Positions 30,219 through 35,396 of a DNA stretch of 35,396 nt are shown in pieces. Below the pieces are notes generated by a model. The model did no database searches and was not told where the DNA came from. It was given only the letters and a program-made list of their open reading frames with translations. A program made the position numbers and the translations under genes. The DNA lies in the IMG/VR virus record IMGVR_UViG_3300033153_008198, positions 1-35,396 of that record. One strand, given 5' to 3'. How positions within the stretch are numbered: position 1 is the stretch's first letter; each line of letters begins with the position of its first letter. This DNA comes from a virus.

Positions 30219-30351
30219 AGGGACTTAAGAACTGTCTCAATTTACGTAATTCTGTAATTACAATTGCATCACCTCTATTGTAATCATTAATCACTAATAC
30301 GCCATCAACAATAGATAATTCAACATTATCAATTTCTAGCAGTGTTTTCAT
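30184..30351 (-). CDS. Small protein of unknown function (55 aa)
   Basis: ATG 30351 follows AGGGGA on the minus strand; the upstream in-frame start lacks a ribosome site. The product begins MKTLLEIDNVELSIVDGVLV, a compact strand pattern, and ends in an acidic tail (FPSDDSDH). Such short strand-rich proteins are frequent next to phage regulators. It converges on the lipoprotein gene. No family is recognised. Confidence 0.55.
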   Translation of the reverse strand: MKTLLEIDNVELSIVDGVLVINDYNRGDAIVITELRKLRQFLSPSNLFPSDDSDH

Positions 30352-30408
30352 GAATCCCCTGTATATAAGGGCCACTCAAAGTTCCAGGTAGAGACTTCAA
30401 GTGACCCG

Positions 30409-30426
30409 ATAGCTACCCCTAGCTAT
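30409..30426. other. Short perfect hairpin at the end of a leftward gene
   Basis: ATAGCTA (30409-30415), loop CCCC, TAGCTAT (30420-30426). It contains the stop codon of the 30423-30599 gene. The downstream bases on the plus strand are T-rich (TTCTCTTCT), so weak rightward termination after the late unit is possible; on the minus strand no T-run follows. Confidence 0.4.
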
Positions 30427-30599
30427 TTCTCTTCTAACTTTTTAAGCACTTCTAGTACTCGATCAACATCGCCTTTAGTGTTCGGCTCCCAACTTCTGCT
30501 CTTAGCGCAGCTACAGCTTATCTGAAATACCATGCTACAGTGAGTACACACATTGCAGTCACTAGTAACATTATCATGTGTTGATCTGGGCTCATTCAT
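30423..30599 (-). CDS. Small Cys-rich zinc-type protein (58 aa)
   Basis: ATG 30599 has AAGGA just upstream. The product is MNEPRSTHDNVTSDCNVCTH, then CSMVFQISCSCAKSRSWEP and a helical Lys/Glu end. Five Cys and a His between residues 15 and 31 (CNVCTHC...CSC) suggest a one-zinc finger. It is short enough to escape usual gene calling. It lies between the 55-residue gene and the second HTH regulator, all three leftward and probably co-transcribed. Confidence 0.6.
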   Translation of the reverse strand: MNEPRSTHDNVTSDCNVCTHCSMVFQISCSCAKSRSWEPNTKGDVDRVLEVLKKLEEK

Positions 30600-30604
30600 A
30601 TTCC

Positions 30605-30799
30605 TTATCCGATTAAATTTATTTCACATTTGCTATATTTTCTAAACTTTTGCAGCGTCGCATATGTAGGCGTAGCTCTATTATTCATGTACTTGCATAT
30701 AGAGGACTGAGACATCTTCATTTTATTAGCAAATTGCGTTTGAGTGAGGTTATACTTAAGCATGTATGCATTAATTAATTTCATTAACTTGATTTTCAT
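30605..30799 (-). CDS. Cro/CI-type HTH regulator (64 aa)
   Basis: An XRE-family fold: LTQTQFANKMKMSQSSICKY (residues 18-37) is the helix-turn-helix, and RATPTYATLQKFRKY follows as helices 4-5. At 64 residues it is little more than the DNA-binding domain, as in Cro. ATG 30799 has no ribosome site, and a promoter places transcription start on or next to the ATG, so the message may be leaderless, as in lambda cI from PRM; ATG 30784 is the alternative start. A perfect 20-bp palindrome lies directly upstream between two divergent promoters, so it probably controls both itself and the rightward unit at 30858. Confidence 0.85.
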   Translation of the reverse strand: MKIKLMKLINAYMLKYNLTQTQFANKMKMSQSSICKYMNNRATPTYATLQKFRKYSKCEINLIG

Positions 30800-30829
30800 T
30801 TGACATTATTACTCTAGTAATAATATAAA
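30800..30829 (+). promoter_or_regulatory. Rightward promoter of the small-gene unit
   Basis: Consensus TTGACA (30800-30805), 18 bases, TATAAA (30824-30829). The palindromic operator fills the spacer, so repressor binding would exclude RNA polymerase. It drives the genes from 30858. Confidence 0.75.
30805..30824. promoter_or_regulatory. Operator of the second HTH regulator
   Basis: A perfect palindrome with 9-bp arms ATTATTACT and AGTAATAAT around CT. It occupies the spacer of the rightward promoter and the -10/spacer of the leftward one. Its sequence differs from O1 and O2, so the two HTH proteins should have separate targets. Confidence 0.75.
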
Positions 30830-30834
30830 ATCAA
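30806..30834 (-). promoter_or_regulatory. Leftward promoter of the second HTH gene
   Basis: On the minus strand TTGATT (30834-30829), 17 bases, TAATAA (30811-30806). Its predicted start falls on base 30799, the A of the ATG. It overlaps the operator fully. Confidence 0.55.
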
Positions 30835-30857
30835 GTATAAAAACACGGAGTAGTTTT

Positions 30858-31166
30858 ATGGGTATAGGTAGAGGGAAAATGACGGCCATGGAGTTTTACC
30901 GAAAACACGTGGATGGTGAAATTACCGTTAAAAATGATATACAATACTATAGAGGGTCAATAATTGTCGTCTCACCAGATGATGATAAGAAGCAAAAACT
31001 AATAGACCTTGGAATACTAATCGTACCTAAACAGCGCAATTGCTTGCAGTGCTCAAAGCCGTTTCCTAGTACTCGCAATATGAGAGTTTGTAAGGCCTGT
31101 AAATCTGCACGAGGTGATTGGAGTGACGACGGGAATATTTATTATGAATCAAGTAGCGGCTTTTGA
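30858..31166 (+). CDS. Small zinc-type protein, first of the rightward unit (102 aa)
   Basis: ATG 30858 follows CGGAG. Residues 1-50 are basic and end in a hydrophobic stretch (YYRGSIIVVS). The C-terminal half carries CLQCSKPF...VCKACK (C62, C65 and C78, C81 by my count), a two-pair zinc ribbon. Such domains bind DNA or RNA or a protein partner. It is the first gene behind the regulated TTGACA promoter, so probably an early product. The next gene starts inside its 3' end. Confidence 0.65.
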   Translation: MGIGRGKMTAMEFYRKHVDGEITVKNDIQYYRGSIIVVSPDDDKKQKLIDLGILIVPKQRNCLQCSKPFPSTRNMRVCKACKSARGDWSDDGNIYYESSSGF

Positions 31167-31350
31167 AAAAATAGTCAGTGTAATTCTTTCATGTAGGAAT
31201 CTTGATCAGCTTCAATTGTGTAATCTTTGGATTGATCGAGTTATAGAAGATTCATCAACTCGCAATAATCTAAAGTCATTTATATGTAACCAAAGAAACG
31301 CATTTTTGTATGCACGAAAAAATAACGTGCCTTTATATAAGGAATATTGA
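31144..31350 (+). CDS. Small protein of unknown function (68 aa)
   Basis: ATG 31144 (MNQVAAFEKIVSVILSCRNL) is used because the frame start further up has only a non-ATG codon within the previous gene; GGGA lies upstream. The product is helical, with two Cys and an Asn/Arg-rich centre (IEDSSTRNNLKSFICNQRNA). No family is recognised. It overlaps the previous gene by 23 bases. Confidence 0.55.
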   Translation: MNQVAAFEKIVSVILSCRNLDQLQLCNLWIDRVIEDSSTRNNLKSFICNQRNAFLYARKNNVPLYKEY

Positions 31351-31353
31351 AAC

Positions 31354-31710
31354 ATGAAAAATTTATTTATTAGGATCTATCATTTTGCTTTTTTTCTAAT
31401 TCGTCCAAATTATTGGATTATGAACGAACCTTATTGCAAGAAATGGGATCAAGAACTTAATGCATTAATGGAAAATCATCAATTTAGAGACAGAGGAGAT
31501 TCTGAACATGTCTCGTTTCTTAATGGGCATGAAATATGGATAGCTAACCGCCCTTTCGCCGCGATGGTTCCTTATCCAATGACCAGAAACGGTGGCTTTA
31601 GAGCGTCCAGGATGACCATTTATAGAGCTATTAAAAAATGGGAAAAGGATATTAACTATGAGGATATTAACTATGAGGATAGAAACACTTTTCATGACTG
31701 GAGCCGATAG
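31354..31710 (+). CDS. Protein of unknown function with tandem repeat near C-terminus (118 aa)
   Basis: ATG 31354 comes after GGAATATTGAAAC. The N-terminus has a hydrophobic stretch (NLFIRIYHFAFFLIRPNYW), which might be a membrane segment or a hydrophobic core. The centre is aromatic (HVSFLNGHEIWIANRPFAAM) and the C-terminal part contains DINYE twice, from a 15-bp duplication. No known domain. It sits in the tightly spaced early unit, with the next ATG immediately after its stop. Confidence 0.6.
   Translation: MKNLFIRIYHFAFFLIRPNYWIMNEPYCKKWDQELNALMENHQFRDRGDSEHVSFLNGHEIWIANRPFAAMVPYPMTRNGGFRASRMTIYRAIKKWEKDINYEDINYEDRNTFHDWSR
31648..31680 (+). repeat. 15-bp tandem repeat inside a coding region
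   Basis: GATATTAACTATGAG occurs at 31648-31662 and again at 31663-31677, with GAT starting a third. It keeps frame and adds five residues per unit. It is the second in-frame tandem repeat found in a small gene here. Confidence 0.9.
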
Positions 31711-31917
31711 ATGAACATTAGCTGCTGTAAGAATACTAAGTGCAAAGTTAACTTTAAGTGCCTACGCTTTGTTGTCATGCCAAAGAGAGATAACTTATTT
31801 GTGTCCAAATTTGGTGAAGATAAGTGTAATCTATTTCTTAAAATACCTAATGCTAATATTGAGAAAACTAAAGATGAAATTGATACTGAATCATATGCGA
31901 GGAAATTCACATGCTAG
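31711..31917 (+). CDS. Small Cys-rich protein of unknown function (68 aa)
   Basis: The ATG follows the upstream stop without a gap. It has CCKNTKCKVNFKC in the first 17 residues and a Cys at the C-terminus, so a zinc site is possible. The middle has strands (LRFVVMPKRDNLFVSKFGED) and the end is charged (EKTKDEIDTESYARKFTC). It overlaps the next gene by seven bases. Confidence 0.58.
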   Translation: MNISCCKNTKCKVNFKCLRFVVMPKRDNLFVSKFGEDKCNLFLKIPNANIEKTKDEIDTESYARKFTC

Positions 31918-32090
31918 AACTAGTTGTCAAGAACTGCGAAAACCCTGACTGTACACAAACTTGGAAGGCATTAGAGAGCGACAAGACTCCATGCTGCTCA
32001 AGAGAGTGTGAGTATAGCATGTTAACTCCTGATCAAAGAAAGCGATTAAACATGACTCCGACGCCTAATAAGTTTGTAAAGGTTAAGTAG
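31911..32090 (+). CDS. Small zinc-finger-like protein (59 aa)
   Basis: ATG 31911 follows GAGGAAATTC. The product MLELVVKNCENPDCTQTWKA then LESDKTPCCSRECEYSML has C-x4-C and CC-x2-C spacing, as in small treble-clef fingers, followed by a basic helix. It is absent from a 60-residue ORF cut-off. Its stop overlaps the GTG start of the following gene (TAGTG), so coupling is likely. Confidence 0.62.
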   Translation: MLELVVKNCENPDCTQTWKALESDKTPCCSRECEYSMLTPDQRKRLNMTPTPNKFVKVK

Positions 32091-32341
32091 TGAAAAGCGA
32101 ATACAATCCTATAATTGAGGAGACTTATCTCTTAAATCGCAGAGGATCTCATGTAGTTGTTGCTGGTTATAGCTATGGCTACATAGTTTGCTTCAGTTTA
32201 AGTGGTGAGTACGTCCATAATTGGAGTTCAGCATTCTTTAAAGAAAGTAAAGAGTTTAGGCGCATAGGTAAGATATCTAGACCACGTTGGGATATATATG
32301 AGAAGAAATGGGTTCTTAAATTTGAGCAGGTAGAGAAATGA
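32090..32341 (+). CDS. Small protein of unknown function (83 aa)
   Basis: GTG 32090 overlaps the upstream stop as TAGTG, which decides the start. The product is strand-rich (RGSHVVVAGYSYGYIVCFSL), then basic/aromatic (RRIGKISRPRWDIYEKKWVL). No domain is recognised. It ends in an ATGA overlap with the next gene. Confidence 0.58.
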   Translation: MKSEYNPIIEETYLLNRRGSHVVVAGYSYGYIVCFSLSGEYVHNWSSAFFKESKEFRRIGKISRPRWDIYEKKWVLKFEQVEK

Positions 32342-32583
32342 CTGAACATGAATATGGGCAATGGCAACGAAAGAAGATAATAGAGCTAAAAGCTCAATCC
32401 AAAGAGGCAAGGGAAGTGATTGAGTTTTATGGAGACATGGTTAATTGGCACATGAGTGGACCTATAGAAAATTGCATACTAGATAAGGGTATACCTATAA
32501 GAGATTGCTTTGAGTTGGATGATGTGGAAGATGCCTGTGGCGGCAAGCGAGCAAGAGACTTTATTGCGAAGGTAGGTAAGTAA
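32338..32583 (+). CDS. Small helical protein of unknown function (81 aa)
   Basis: ATG 32338 overlaps the previous stop by four bases. The product begins with a charged helix (YGQWQRKKIIELKAQSKEAR), then FYGDMVNWHMSG and an acidic C-terminal half with CFELDDVEDACGGKRARDFI. No family is recognised. It lies just before three related genes that share duplicated modules. Confidence 0.58.
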   Translation: MTEHEYGQWQRKKIIELKAQSKEAREVIEFYGDMVNWHMSGPIENCILDKGIPIRDCFELDDVEDACGGKRARDFIAKVGK

Positions 32584-32584
32584 T

Positions 32585-32872
32585 GTGAAGCCTAGATTTA
32601 AAATAGCTGACTGGATAAACCCATATCACGACAGAGGCATGGATTGTTATTCTATACCTACTTATAAAGTGGAGCGACTAATGGAGGTTGAGAAAGAGAG
32701 TGAATCTCTAAAAGAGCAACTTCAAAAAGAGCAATCCGATTGCCATAAGTGCATTGATCTACTTGAGAGTGAGCGCGATAAAAACGAATATCTAGAAACT
32801 CAACTCAAAGAAGCTCGTGAGAACTATTGCCCACATGTTAAAGACTGTATTAAGAATTATGGAGGGGAGTAA
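32585..32872 (+). CDS. Coiled-coil protein with C-terminal CPHxKDC module, copy 1 (95 aa)
   Basis: GTG 32585 with GGTAGGTAAG upstream; no ATG fits the frame better. After a short N-terminal part (PRFKIADWINPYHDRGMDCY) comes a coiled coil (about 30-80) containing ESLKEQLQKEQ, and then YCPHVKDCIKNYG at the end. That last module, with two Cys and a His, recurs at the end of the next gene, and the coiled-coil part is shared with both following genes. The module probably binds zinc; function unknown. Confidence 0.6.
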   Translation: MKPRFKIADWINPYHDRGMDCYSIPTYKVERLMEVEKESESLKEQLQKEQSDCHKCIDLLESERDKNEYLETQLKEARENYCPHVKDCIKNYGGE

Positions 32873-33242
32873 TGCAAGCTTGTAATGAGTGCGGGTGCAA
32901 ACATATAGTGTGCCAAGAGTGCGGATACTATCCATGGGACTCGCATGACGATGAAATCGAATCTCTAAAAGAGCAACTCAAAGAACTCACATATTACAAA
33001 GATCAATGGCGTAGCATAGGTGGTGCATCCAACTTAAAAGAGTTAGTTAAAAAAGCTGAGAGCTATTGTCCTCACGCTAAAGACTGCATTAAGAATTATG
33101 GAGAGAAGCGATGAGTAGCTTTATAATAACCGATGCTAAAGTAGCGAGAAGCACTAAAGAGTTATCGCATGAAGAGCTTACAATAGTTCACGCAGCATTT
33201 GAAATGCAGAAAGAAGAAATCGAATCTCTAAAAGAACAAATA
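32699..33242 (+). repeat. Dispersed duplicated modules across three adjacent genes
   Basis: GAATCTCTAAAAGAGCAACT is identical at 32702-32721 and 32959-32978, and a 1-base variant lies at 33222-33240, spaced about 257 and 263 bases. A second module (ctattg...cattaagaattatggag type, about 45 bases) occurs at about 32824-32864 and 33063-33103. The pattern points to unequal duplication of a gene segment followed by divergence. Confidence 0.85.
32872..33114 (+). CDS. Zinc-ribbon plus coiled-coil protein with CPHxKDC module, copy 2 (80 aa)
   Basis: ATG 32872 overlaps the previous stop (TAATG). The N-terminus has CNECGCKHIVCQECGYYPW, two pairs of Cys in a compact zinc ribbon. A coiled coil follows (IESLKEQLKELTYYKDQWRS) and then YCPHAKDCIKNYG, nearly identical to the end of copy 1. 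It looks like a chimera of a zinc ribbon and the shared helical/CPH modules. It overlaps the next gene by ATGA. Confidence 0.62.
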   Translation: MQACNECGCKHIVCQECGYYPWDSHDDEIESLKEQLKELTYYKDQWRSIGGASNLKELVKKAESYCPHAKDCIKNYGEKR

Positions 33243-33344
33243 TCTGATACTGAGGCAATCATAAAAGAAGCTTGTCCTAGTTCAACGATAGCAATGACTA
33301 AATATTATTTCAAAAAGTGGGGAAAGATTGCTAAATCTAACTAA
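33111..33344 (+). CDS. Coiled-coil protein sharing the ESLKEQ module (77 aa)
   Basis: ATG 33111 overlaps the previous stop by four bases. The N-terminal half (SSFIITDAKVARSTKELSHE) is followed by the duplicated IESLKEQI coiled-coil module and a C-terminal basic helix (TIAMTKYYFKKWGKIAKSN). It lacks the CPHxKDC module, so it is a third, partial member of the duplicated set. No function is recognised. Confidence 0.58.
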   Translation: MSSFIITDAKVARSTKELSHEELTIVHAAFEMQKEEIESLKEQISDTEAIIKEACPSSTIAMTKYYFKKWGKIAKSN

Positions 33345-33543
33345 CCAAAAATCAGGTGTACTAACACTACTCTTTCAAGCACCAAGTAAGAAAGATTCAT
33401 GTGGTACTGGCAGAACTTATTGGTTCGCACGATGTAGTGTCTGTGGCGAGCGCAGCAAGATTAAGACAAGAGACTTTAGGCGTAAACGTCACGGTTATAA
33501 GTATTGTAAACATTGCAACCCTGGTAAGAGCTACAATTTATAG
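33328..33543 (+). CDS. Zinc-binding protein of AP2/HNH-associated type (71 aa)
   Basis: TTG 33328 is the likely start (GGGGAAAG upstream), overlapping the previous gene by 17 bases. The sequence LTNQKSGVLTLLFQAPSKKD then WFARCSVCGERSKIKTRDF and CKHCNPG follows the 'QKFGRLTVL...W.C.CdCG...C.C' pattern of a small domain common in phage HNH/AP2 proteins, where it contacts DNA. Here it stands alone, perhaps a relict of a homing endonuclease or an independent zinc protein. Its end overlaps a leftward gene by six bases. Confidence 0.6.
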   Translation: MLNLTNQKSGVLTLLFQAPSKKDSCGTGRTYWFARCSVCGERSKIKTRDFRRKRHGYKYCKHCNPGKSYNL

Positions 33544-33702
33544 CTTAAACAACCCATCTATATTGGTAATCGGAATTTGTAGAACTTGGTCTCTCTCAAT
33601 TATAATATACTCTTCAGTCTCTTCAGTTATCTTACCAGTGTACGAATGCCATTCATCTTCATCGAAATAAGATACCCAGTACAGATTATTTAATTGAAAC
33701 AT
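33538..33702 (-). CDS. Small aromatic acidic protein of unknown function (54 aa)
   Basis: ATG 33702 follows AGGGGAGA; an upstream in-frame start lacks a ribosome site. The product MFQLNNLYWVSYFDEDEWHS then YTGKITEETEEYIIIERDQV looks like a small SH3-like beta barrel (LYWVSYFDEDEWHSYTGKI). It has an extended -10 promoter at 33757-33766 and is transcribed leftward, converging on the rightward unit. Function unknown. Confidence 0.58.
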   Translation of the reverse strand: MFQLNNLYWVSYFDEDEWHSYTGKITEETEEYIIIERDQVLQIPITNIDGLFKL

Positions 33703-33843
33703 ATAAGCAGATCTCCCCTGACTAAAAGTTACAAAAAACATTAGAATCAATAGTTTATTATATCAGAGAAGATCTGCAACAACCTCTAACGCACGAAGGG
33801 GTTTAATCAAAGTGCGCTAGGAGTCGCTAACATCAAATGCCCC
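33703..33843. other. Intergenic stretch with a promoter and an imperfect hairpin
   Basis: On the minus strand it contains an extended -10 (TGATATAAT, 33766-33757). An imperfect hairpin at 33783-33823 (core GTGCG with CGCAC, two mismatches) has no T-run after it, so it is probably not an intrinsic terminator. It lies between the 3' end of SSB and the small gene, so it may end the SSB transcript in another way. Confidence 0.45.
33757..33766 (-). promoter_or_regulatory. Extended -10 promoter of the 33538-33702 gene
   Basis: On the minus strand TG, one base, then consensus TATAAT (33762-33757). A TG just before the -10 can replace a good -35; none is seen at correct spacing. The predicted leader is about 45 bases. 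Confidence 0.5.
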
Positions 33844-34275
33844 CTAGAACGGGATGGTGTCGCTAGGGAACAAATCGGATTGTACATTAGCAGGTGCTAA
33901 ATTGGTAGGCTTATAGGCATCTTTTGGAGCGCTAGCGTTGCCTTCAGGCTTACTATCTAGAAATTGCACTGACTGTGCTATGATCTCAGTCGCATATCGC
34001 TTCTCACCTGAATCAGTTTCCCATGAGCGTGTCGTGATCTTGCCCTCTAAGTAGATTTGCGAACCCTTATTAAGATATTTTGCGCAATTGTCTGCAGTAT
34101 ATCCCCAACACACAATGTTATGCCAATCTGTGTTGTCCACTTGAGTGCCATCTTTCTTTTTATACTTTTCGCTTGTAGCTACGGAGAACTTACAAACTGA
34201 TTGGCCTGATGGTATTTTTTTAAGTTCCGGATCCTGTCCTAGACGTCCAATAATTATTGCTTTATTAATACTCAT
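33844..34275 (-). CDS. ssb: Single-stranded DNA-binding protein (143 aa)
   Basis: It coats single strands during replication and recombination. ATG 34275 follows GAGGAAG. The sequence is a classic bacterial-type SSB: NKAIIIGRLGQDPELKKIPS, VCKFSVATSEKYKKK, WHNIVCWGYTADNCAKYLNK, and the GSQIYLEGKITTRSW strand, covering the OB fold (residues about 3-108). A Pro/Ala-rich linker leads to the acidic tip SDTIPF, close to the DDDIPF consensus that recruits partner proteins. Its ATG overlaps the stop of the upstream gene (ATGA), and the annealing protein precedes it, so this is a recombination operon. Confidence 0.95.
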   Translation of the reverse strand: MSINKAIIIGRLGQDPELKKIPSGQSVCKFSVATSEKYKKKDGTQVDNTDWHNIVCWGYTADNCAKYLNKGSQIYLEGKITTRSWETDSGEKRYATEIIAQSVQFLDSKPEGNASAPKDAYKPTNLAPANVQSDLFPSDTIPF

Positions 34276-34559
34276 AATACTTCCTCATATGTCATTTCAA
34301 AGATATCTGGTTTACATGCATAAAACTCACCCATCACGCCCTGAATGATATAGTCACCTTCAGTCGCAATATGTTTTGCTTTTAAACGTTTGCCATCCTC
34401 AAGTGTTAAGATTTCAGCTTCAGCTACTGCATCCATCCCTCTTTCTTTTTGTAGTTTACCAAGAGACTCACCACAAAAACTCTTTAGTTTTTCGATACCT
34501 ACAGATGTGTATTCAAACTTAATCGCCTCAATCACAACTGGTTTCTTTCGATATTTCAT
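34272..34559 (-). CDS. Conserved phage protein, PVVIEA/GEFYACKPDIF type (95 aa)
   Basis: ATG 34559 overlaps the annealing-protein stop. It opens MKYRKKPVVIEAIKF and ends HIATEGDYIIQGVMGEFYAC then KPDIFEMTYEEV, the hallmark of a small family present in many phages and prophages ('KYRKKPVVIEA...GDyIikGvkGEfYpckpdiFe.tYe'). Its biochemical role is not established. The position between annealing protein and SSB suggests a link with DNA metabolism (inference). A Lys/Glu-rich insertion separates the two conserved ends. Confidence 0.85.
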   Translation of the reverse strand: MKYRKKPVVIEAIKFEYTSVGIEKLKSFCGESLGKLQKERGMDAVAEAEILTLEDGKRLKAKHIATEGDYIIQGVMGEFYACKPDIFEMTYEEVL

Positions 34560-35113
34560 GATTCCATCTCCGGTAGTTGTTTTTTAAGGTCTGTTACAAT
34601 CTCACTTAGTTCATTAATAGTCATTTTAGATAGCTCTTTGAATATTTTAATCCTGCAATTAGACTGCATAAAAGCTACCTTTTTTTCTTGATCAAGCTCT
34701 TTAGTAAGAGTACTTAACAAATCTCTAATCTCTAATATTAGCTTCTCTTTTTCTGCTATTGCTTTAGCGTTGTTTTGAGCAGCAATAATCTCTTCTTTGC
34801 TACATTTTAAGTCAGAACAAAACCCAGCGTTGTCTAAAGCTCTACCAACAGCGGACTCTTCACAATTTTCGCACCATGATGTCTTGTTAGCGAAGCCACC
34901 TTGTCCTTTGAACTCTTGAGCGTATCCAGTTGATAAGGGCAAGTTCTTTTCTTGATCTTCCTTGTTGATATAAGTAGTAGCTTTAAAAAAAGCGCTATTG
35001 TCGTCTACAGTGAGTGCATCAAGTATAATTCTGCCATCTGAGTATTTAATGTAGAACTTGAGCTTTCTGCTTTTAACTGTATCATAATTACTAAGGTCTC
35101 TCTGTTGTGACAT
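34556..35113 (-). CDS. ERF-type single-strand annealing protein (185 aa)
   Basis: Annealing proteins of this kind pair complementary single strands in phage recombination. Seen here: an N-terminal alpha/beta domain (LKFYIKYSDGRIILDALTVD, about 18-37), and the family signature CEESAVGRALDNAGF at residues 84-98, which matches the 'ETSAVGRALanaGy' motif. A CENC zinc-like pair precedes it (81-84). The last 80 residues are a coiled coil (EKLILEIRDLLSTLTKELDQ). Its neighbours SSB and RusA-like resolvase strengthen the assignment. The exact subfamily is uncertain; there is no exonuclease gene beside it. Confidence 0.75.
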   Translation of the reverse strand: MSQQRDLSNYDTVKSRKLKFYIKYSDGRIILDALTVDDNSAFFKATTYINKEDQEKNLPLSTGYAQEFKGQGGFANKTSWCENCEESAVGRALDNAGFCSDLKCSKEEIIAAQNNAKAIAEKEKLILEIRDLLSTLTKELDQEKKVAFMQSNCRIKIFKELSKMTINELSEIVTDLKKQLPEMES

Positions 35114-35291
35114 CGTCGCCCCCTCTCTCTTTAATTAAATAACCAACATAGCTAGGCCCTACAGCATACTGCTCATGCATACACACTTCACATAATTTCA
35201 TAGGGAAATCTTTATCTTCGGTTAAGTATAGATGCGAGTGACTTGCACATGAGTCGCAGATGATTGGTACTGCAGATATGTGATCTTTCAT
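35091..35291 (-). CDS. Small zinc-ribbon protein (66 aa)
   Basis: ATG 35291 touches the stop of the junction HTH gene (TAA then ATG). The product has CDSC (residues about 12-15) and CEVC (33-36), the two pairs of a zinc ribbon, followed by YAVGPSYVGYLIKERGG. It overlaps the annealing-protein gene by 23 bases. Probably part of the same leftward transcript. Function unknown. Confidence 0.65.
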   Translation of the reverse strand: MKDHISAVPIICDSCASHSHLYLTEDKDFPMKLCEVCMHEQYAVGPSYVGYLIKERGGDDVTTERP

Positions 35292-35396
35292 TTAGAATTT
35301 TCCCTTAAGGATAAGATTTCCTTTTTTAAGTTCAGCTTTATTCATTGGAAAGATCTTTGGCAGTAATGATATGTACTTTTCAGGCATACTCCTTTT
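35292..35396 (-). CDS. Small HTH transcriptional regulator, C-terminal part (gene crosses the contig junction)
   Basis: This is the end of the gene that starts at 189. Bases 35334-35396 duplicate the start of the window; the unique end 35333-35292 encodes 13 residues (ELKKGNLILKGKF) and a TAA. Joined, the gene is 76 codons long and its stop touches the ATG of the next leftward gene. On this linear contig a gene caller would leave two fragments. Confidence 0.85.
   Translation of the reverse strand, partial: KRSMPEKYISLLPKIFPMNKAELKKGNLILKGKF
35334..35396. repeat. Terminal direct repeat, copy 2
   Basis: Identical to bases 1-63. Removing one copy gives a circle of 35,333 bp in which the HTH gene is intact. 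Confidence 0.95.

Noticed and set aside
33401-33670. Plus-strand 89-residue ORF overlapping the zinc protein gene and the 33538-33702 gene
   Set aside because: No ribosome site and antisense or out of frame to two better genes.
33783-33823. Intrinsic terminator for the SSB operon
   Set aside because: The hairpin has two mismatches and no T-tract on either strand.
1-35396. CRISPR array
   Set aside because: No regularly spaced identical repeats with unique spacers; the repeats present are tandem or gene-module duplications.
1-35396. Integration module (integrase, attP, excisionase)
   Set aside because: No Tyr or Ser recombinase motifs seen in any ORF; HTH genes alone do not prove a temperate life cycle.

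Overview
This window looks like one complete double-stranded DNA tailed-phage genome in a circularised assembly. The first 63 bases are repeated exactly as the last 63 bases (1-63 = 35334-35396), and a leftward gene is cut by the contig ends but reads through without a break when they are joined. The non-redundant circle is 35,333 bp. A tape-measure gene, a tail tube gene and a lambda-type tail chaperone frameshift, with no sheath gene, indicate a siphovirus-like long non-contractile tail. The DNA is AT-rich. A likely lipoprotein in the lysis region and an SSB with an acidic IPF tail suggest a diderm (Gram-negative type) host, but the host cannot be named from the sequence.

Layout. (1) 1-4530: control and early region with frequent strand switches. 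It holds a small HTH regulator across the contig junction with two palindromic operators, a possible short RNA with a strong terminator, a KK-rich zinc/HNH nuclease, a leaderless-looking RusA-like resolvase, several tiny unknown genes and a leftward three-gene unit. Three intergenic gaps share one arrangement: a short GC palindrome, a -10-like AT stretch, then a terminator-like stem-loop at the predicted mRNA 5' end. (2) 4562-30218: one long rightward late unit. It runs through a ParB-like/DNA methyltransferase fusion, small and large terminase, portal, two tandem morphogenesis-like proteins, scaffold and major capsid protein (followed by a terminator with a UUCG loop). It continues with a LamG-type structural protein, connector/tail proteins, tail tube, G/GT tail chaperones (-1 frameshift at CCCAAAG), tape measure, distal tail proteins, a 999-residue fibre, a tail hub-like protein, a collar-type fibre and a lysis cassette. 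A reverse-strand NUMOD4/HNH homing endonuclease with its own promoter sits between two tail genes. (3) 30184-30799: short leftward genes ending in a second HTH regulator whose 20-bp perfect palindromic operator lies between divergent promoters. (4) 30858-33543: a rightward unit of about ten tightly packed small genes, many with zinc-type cysteine pairs, three of them sharing duplicated modules. (5) 33538-35291: leftward recombination genes (SSB and an ERF-type annealing protein) plus small unknowns, transcribed from the junction regulator.

How it works together. Two separate HTH/operator systems probably set the early programme. SSB, the annealing protein and the RusA-like resolvase form a recombination set. 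I see no integrase, helicase, primase, replisome organiser or polymerase, so replication probably depends on the host. The least explained parts are the leader stem-loop modules, the small zinc-protein cluster, the leftward triad at 3725-4290 (with an antisense partner ORF), and the possible 74-nt RNA next to the junction operators.
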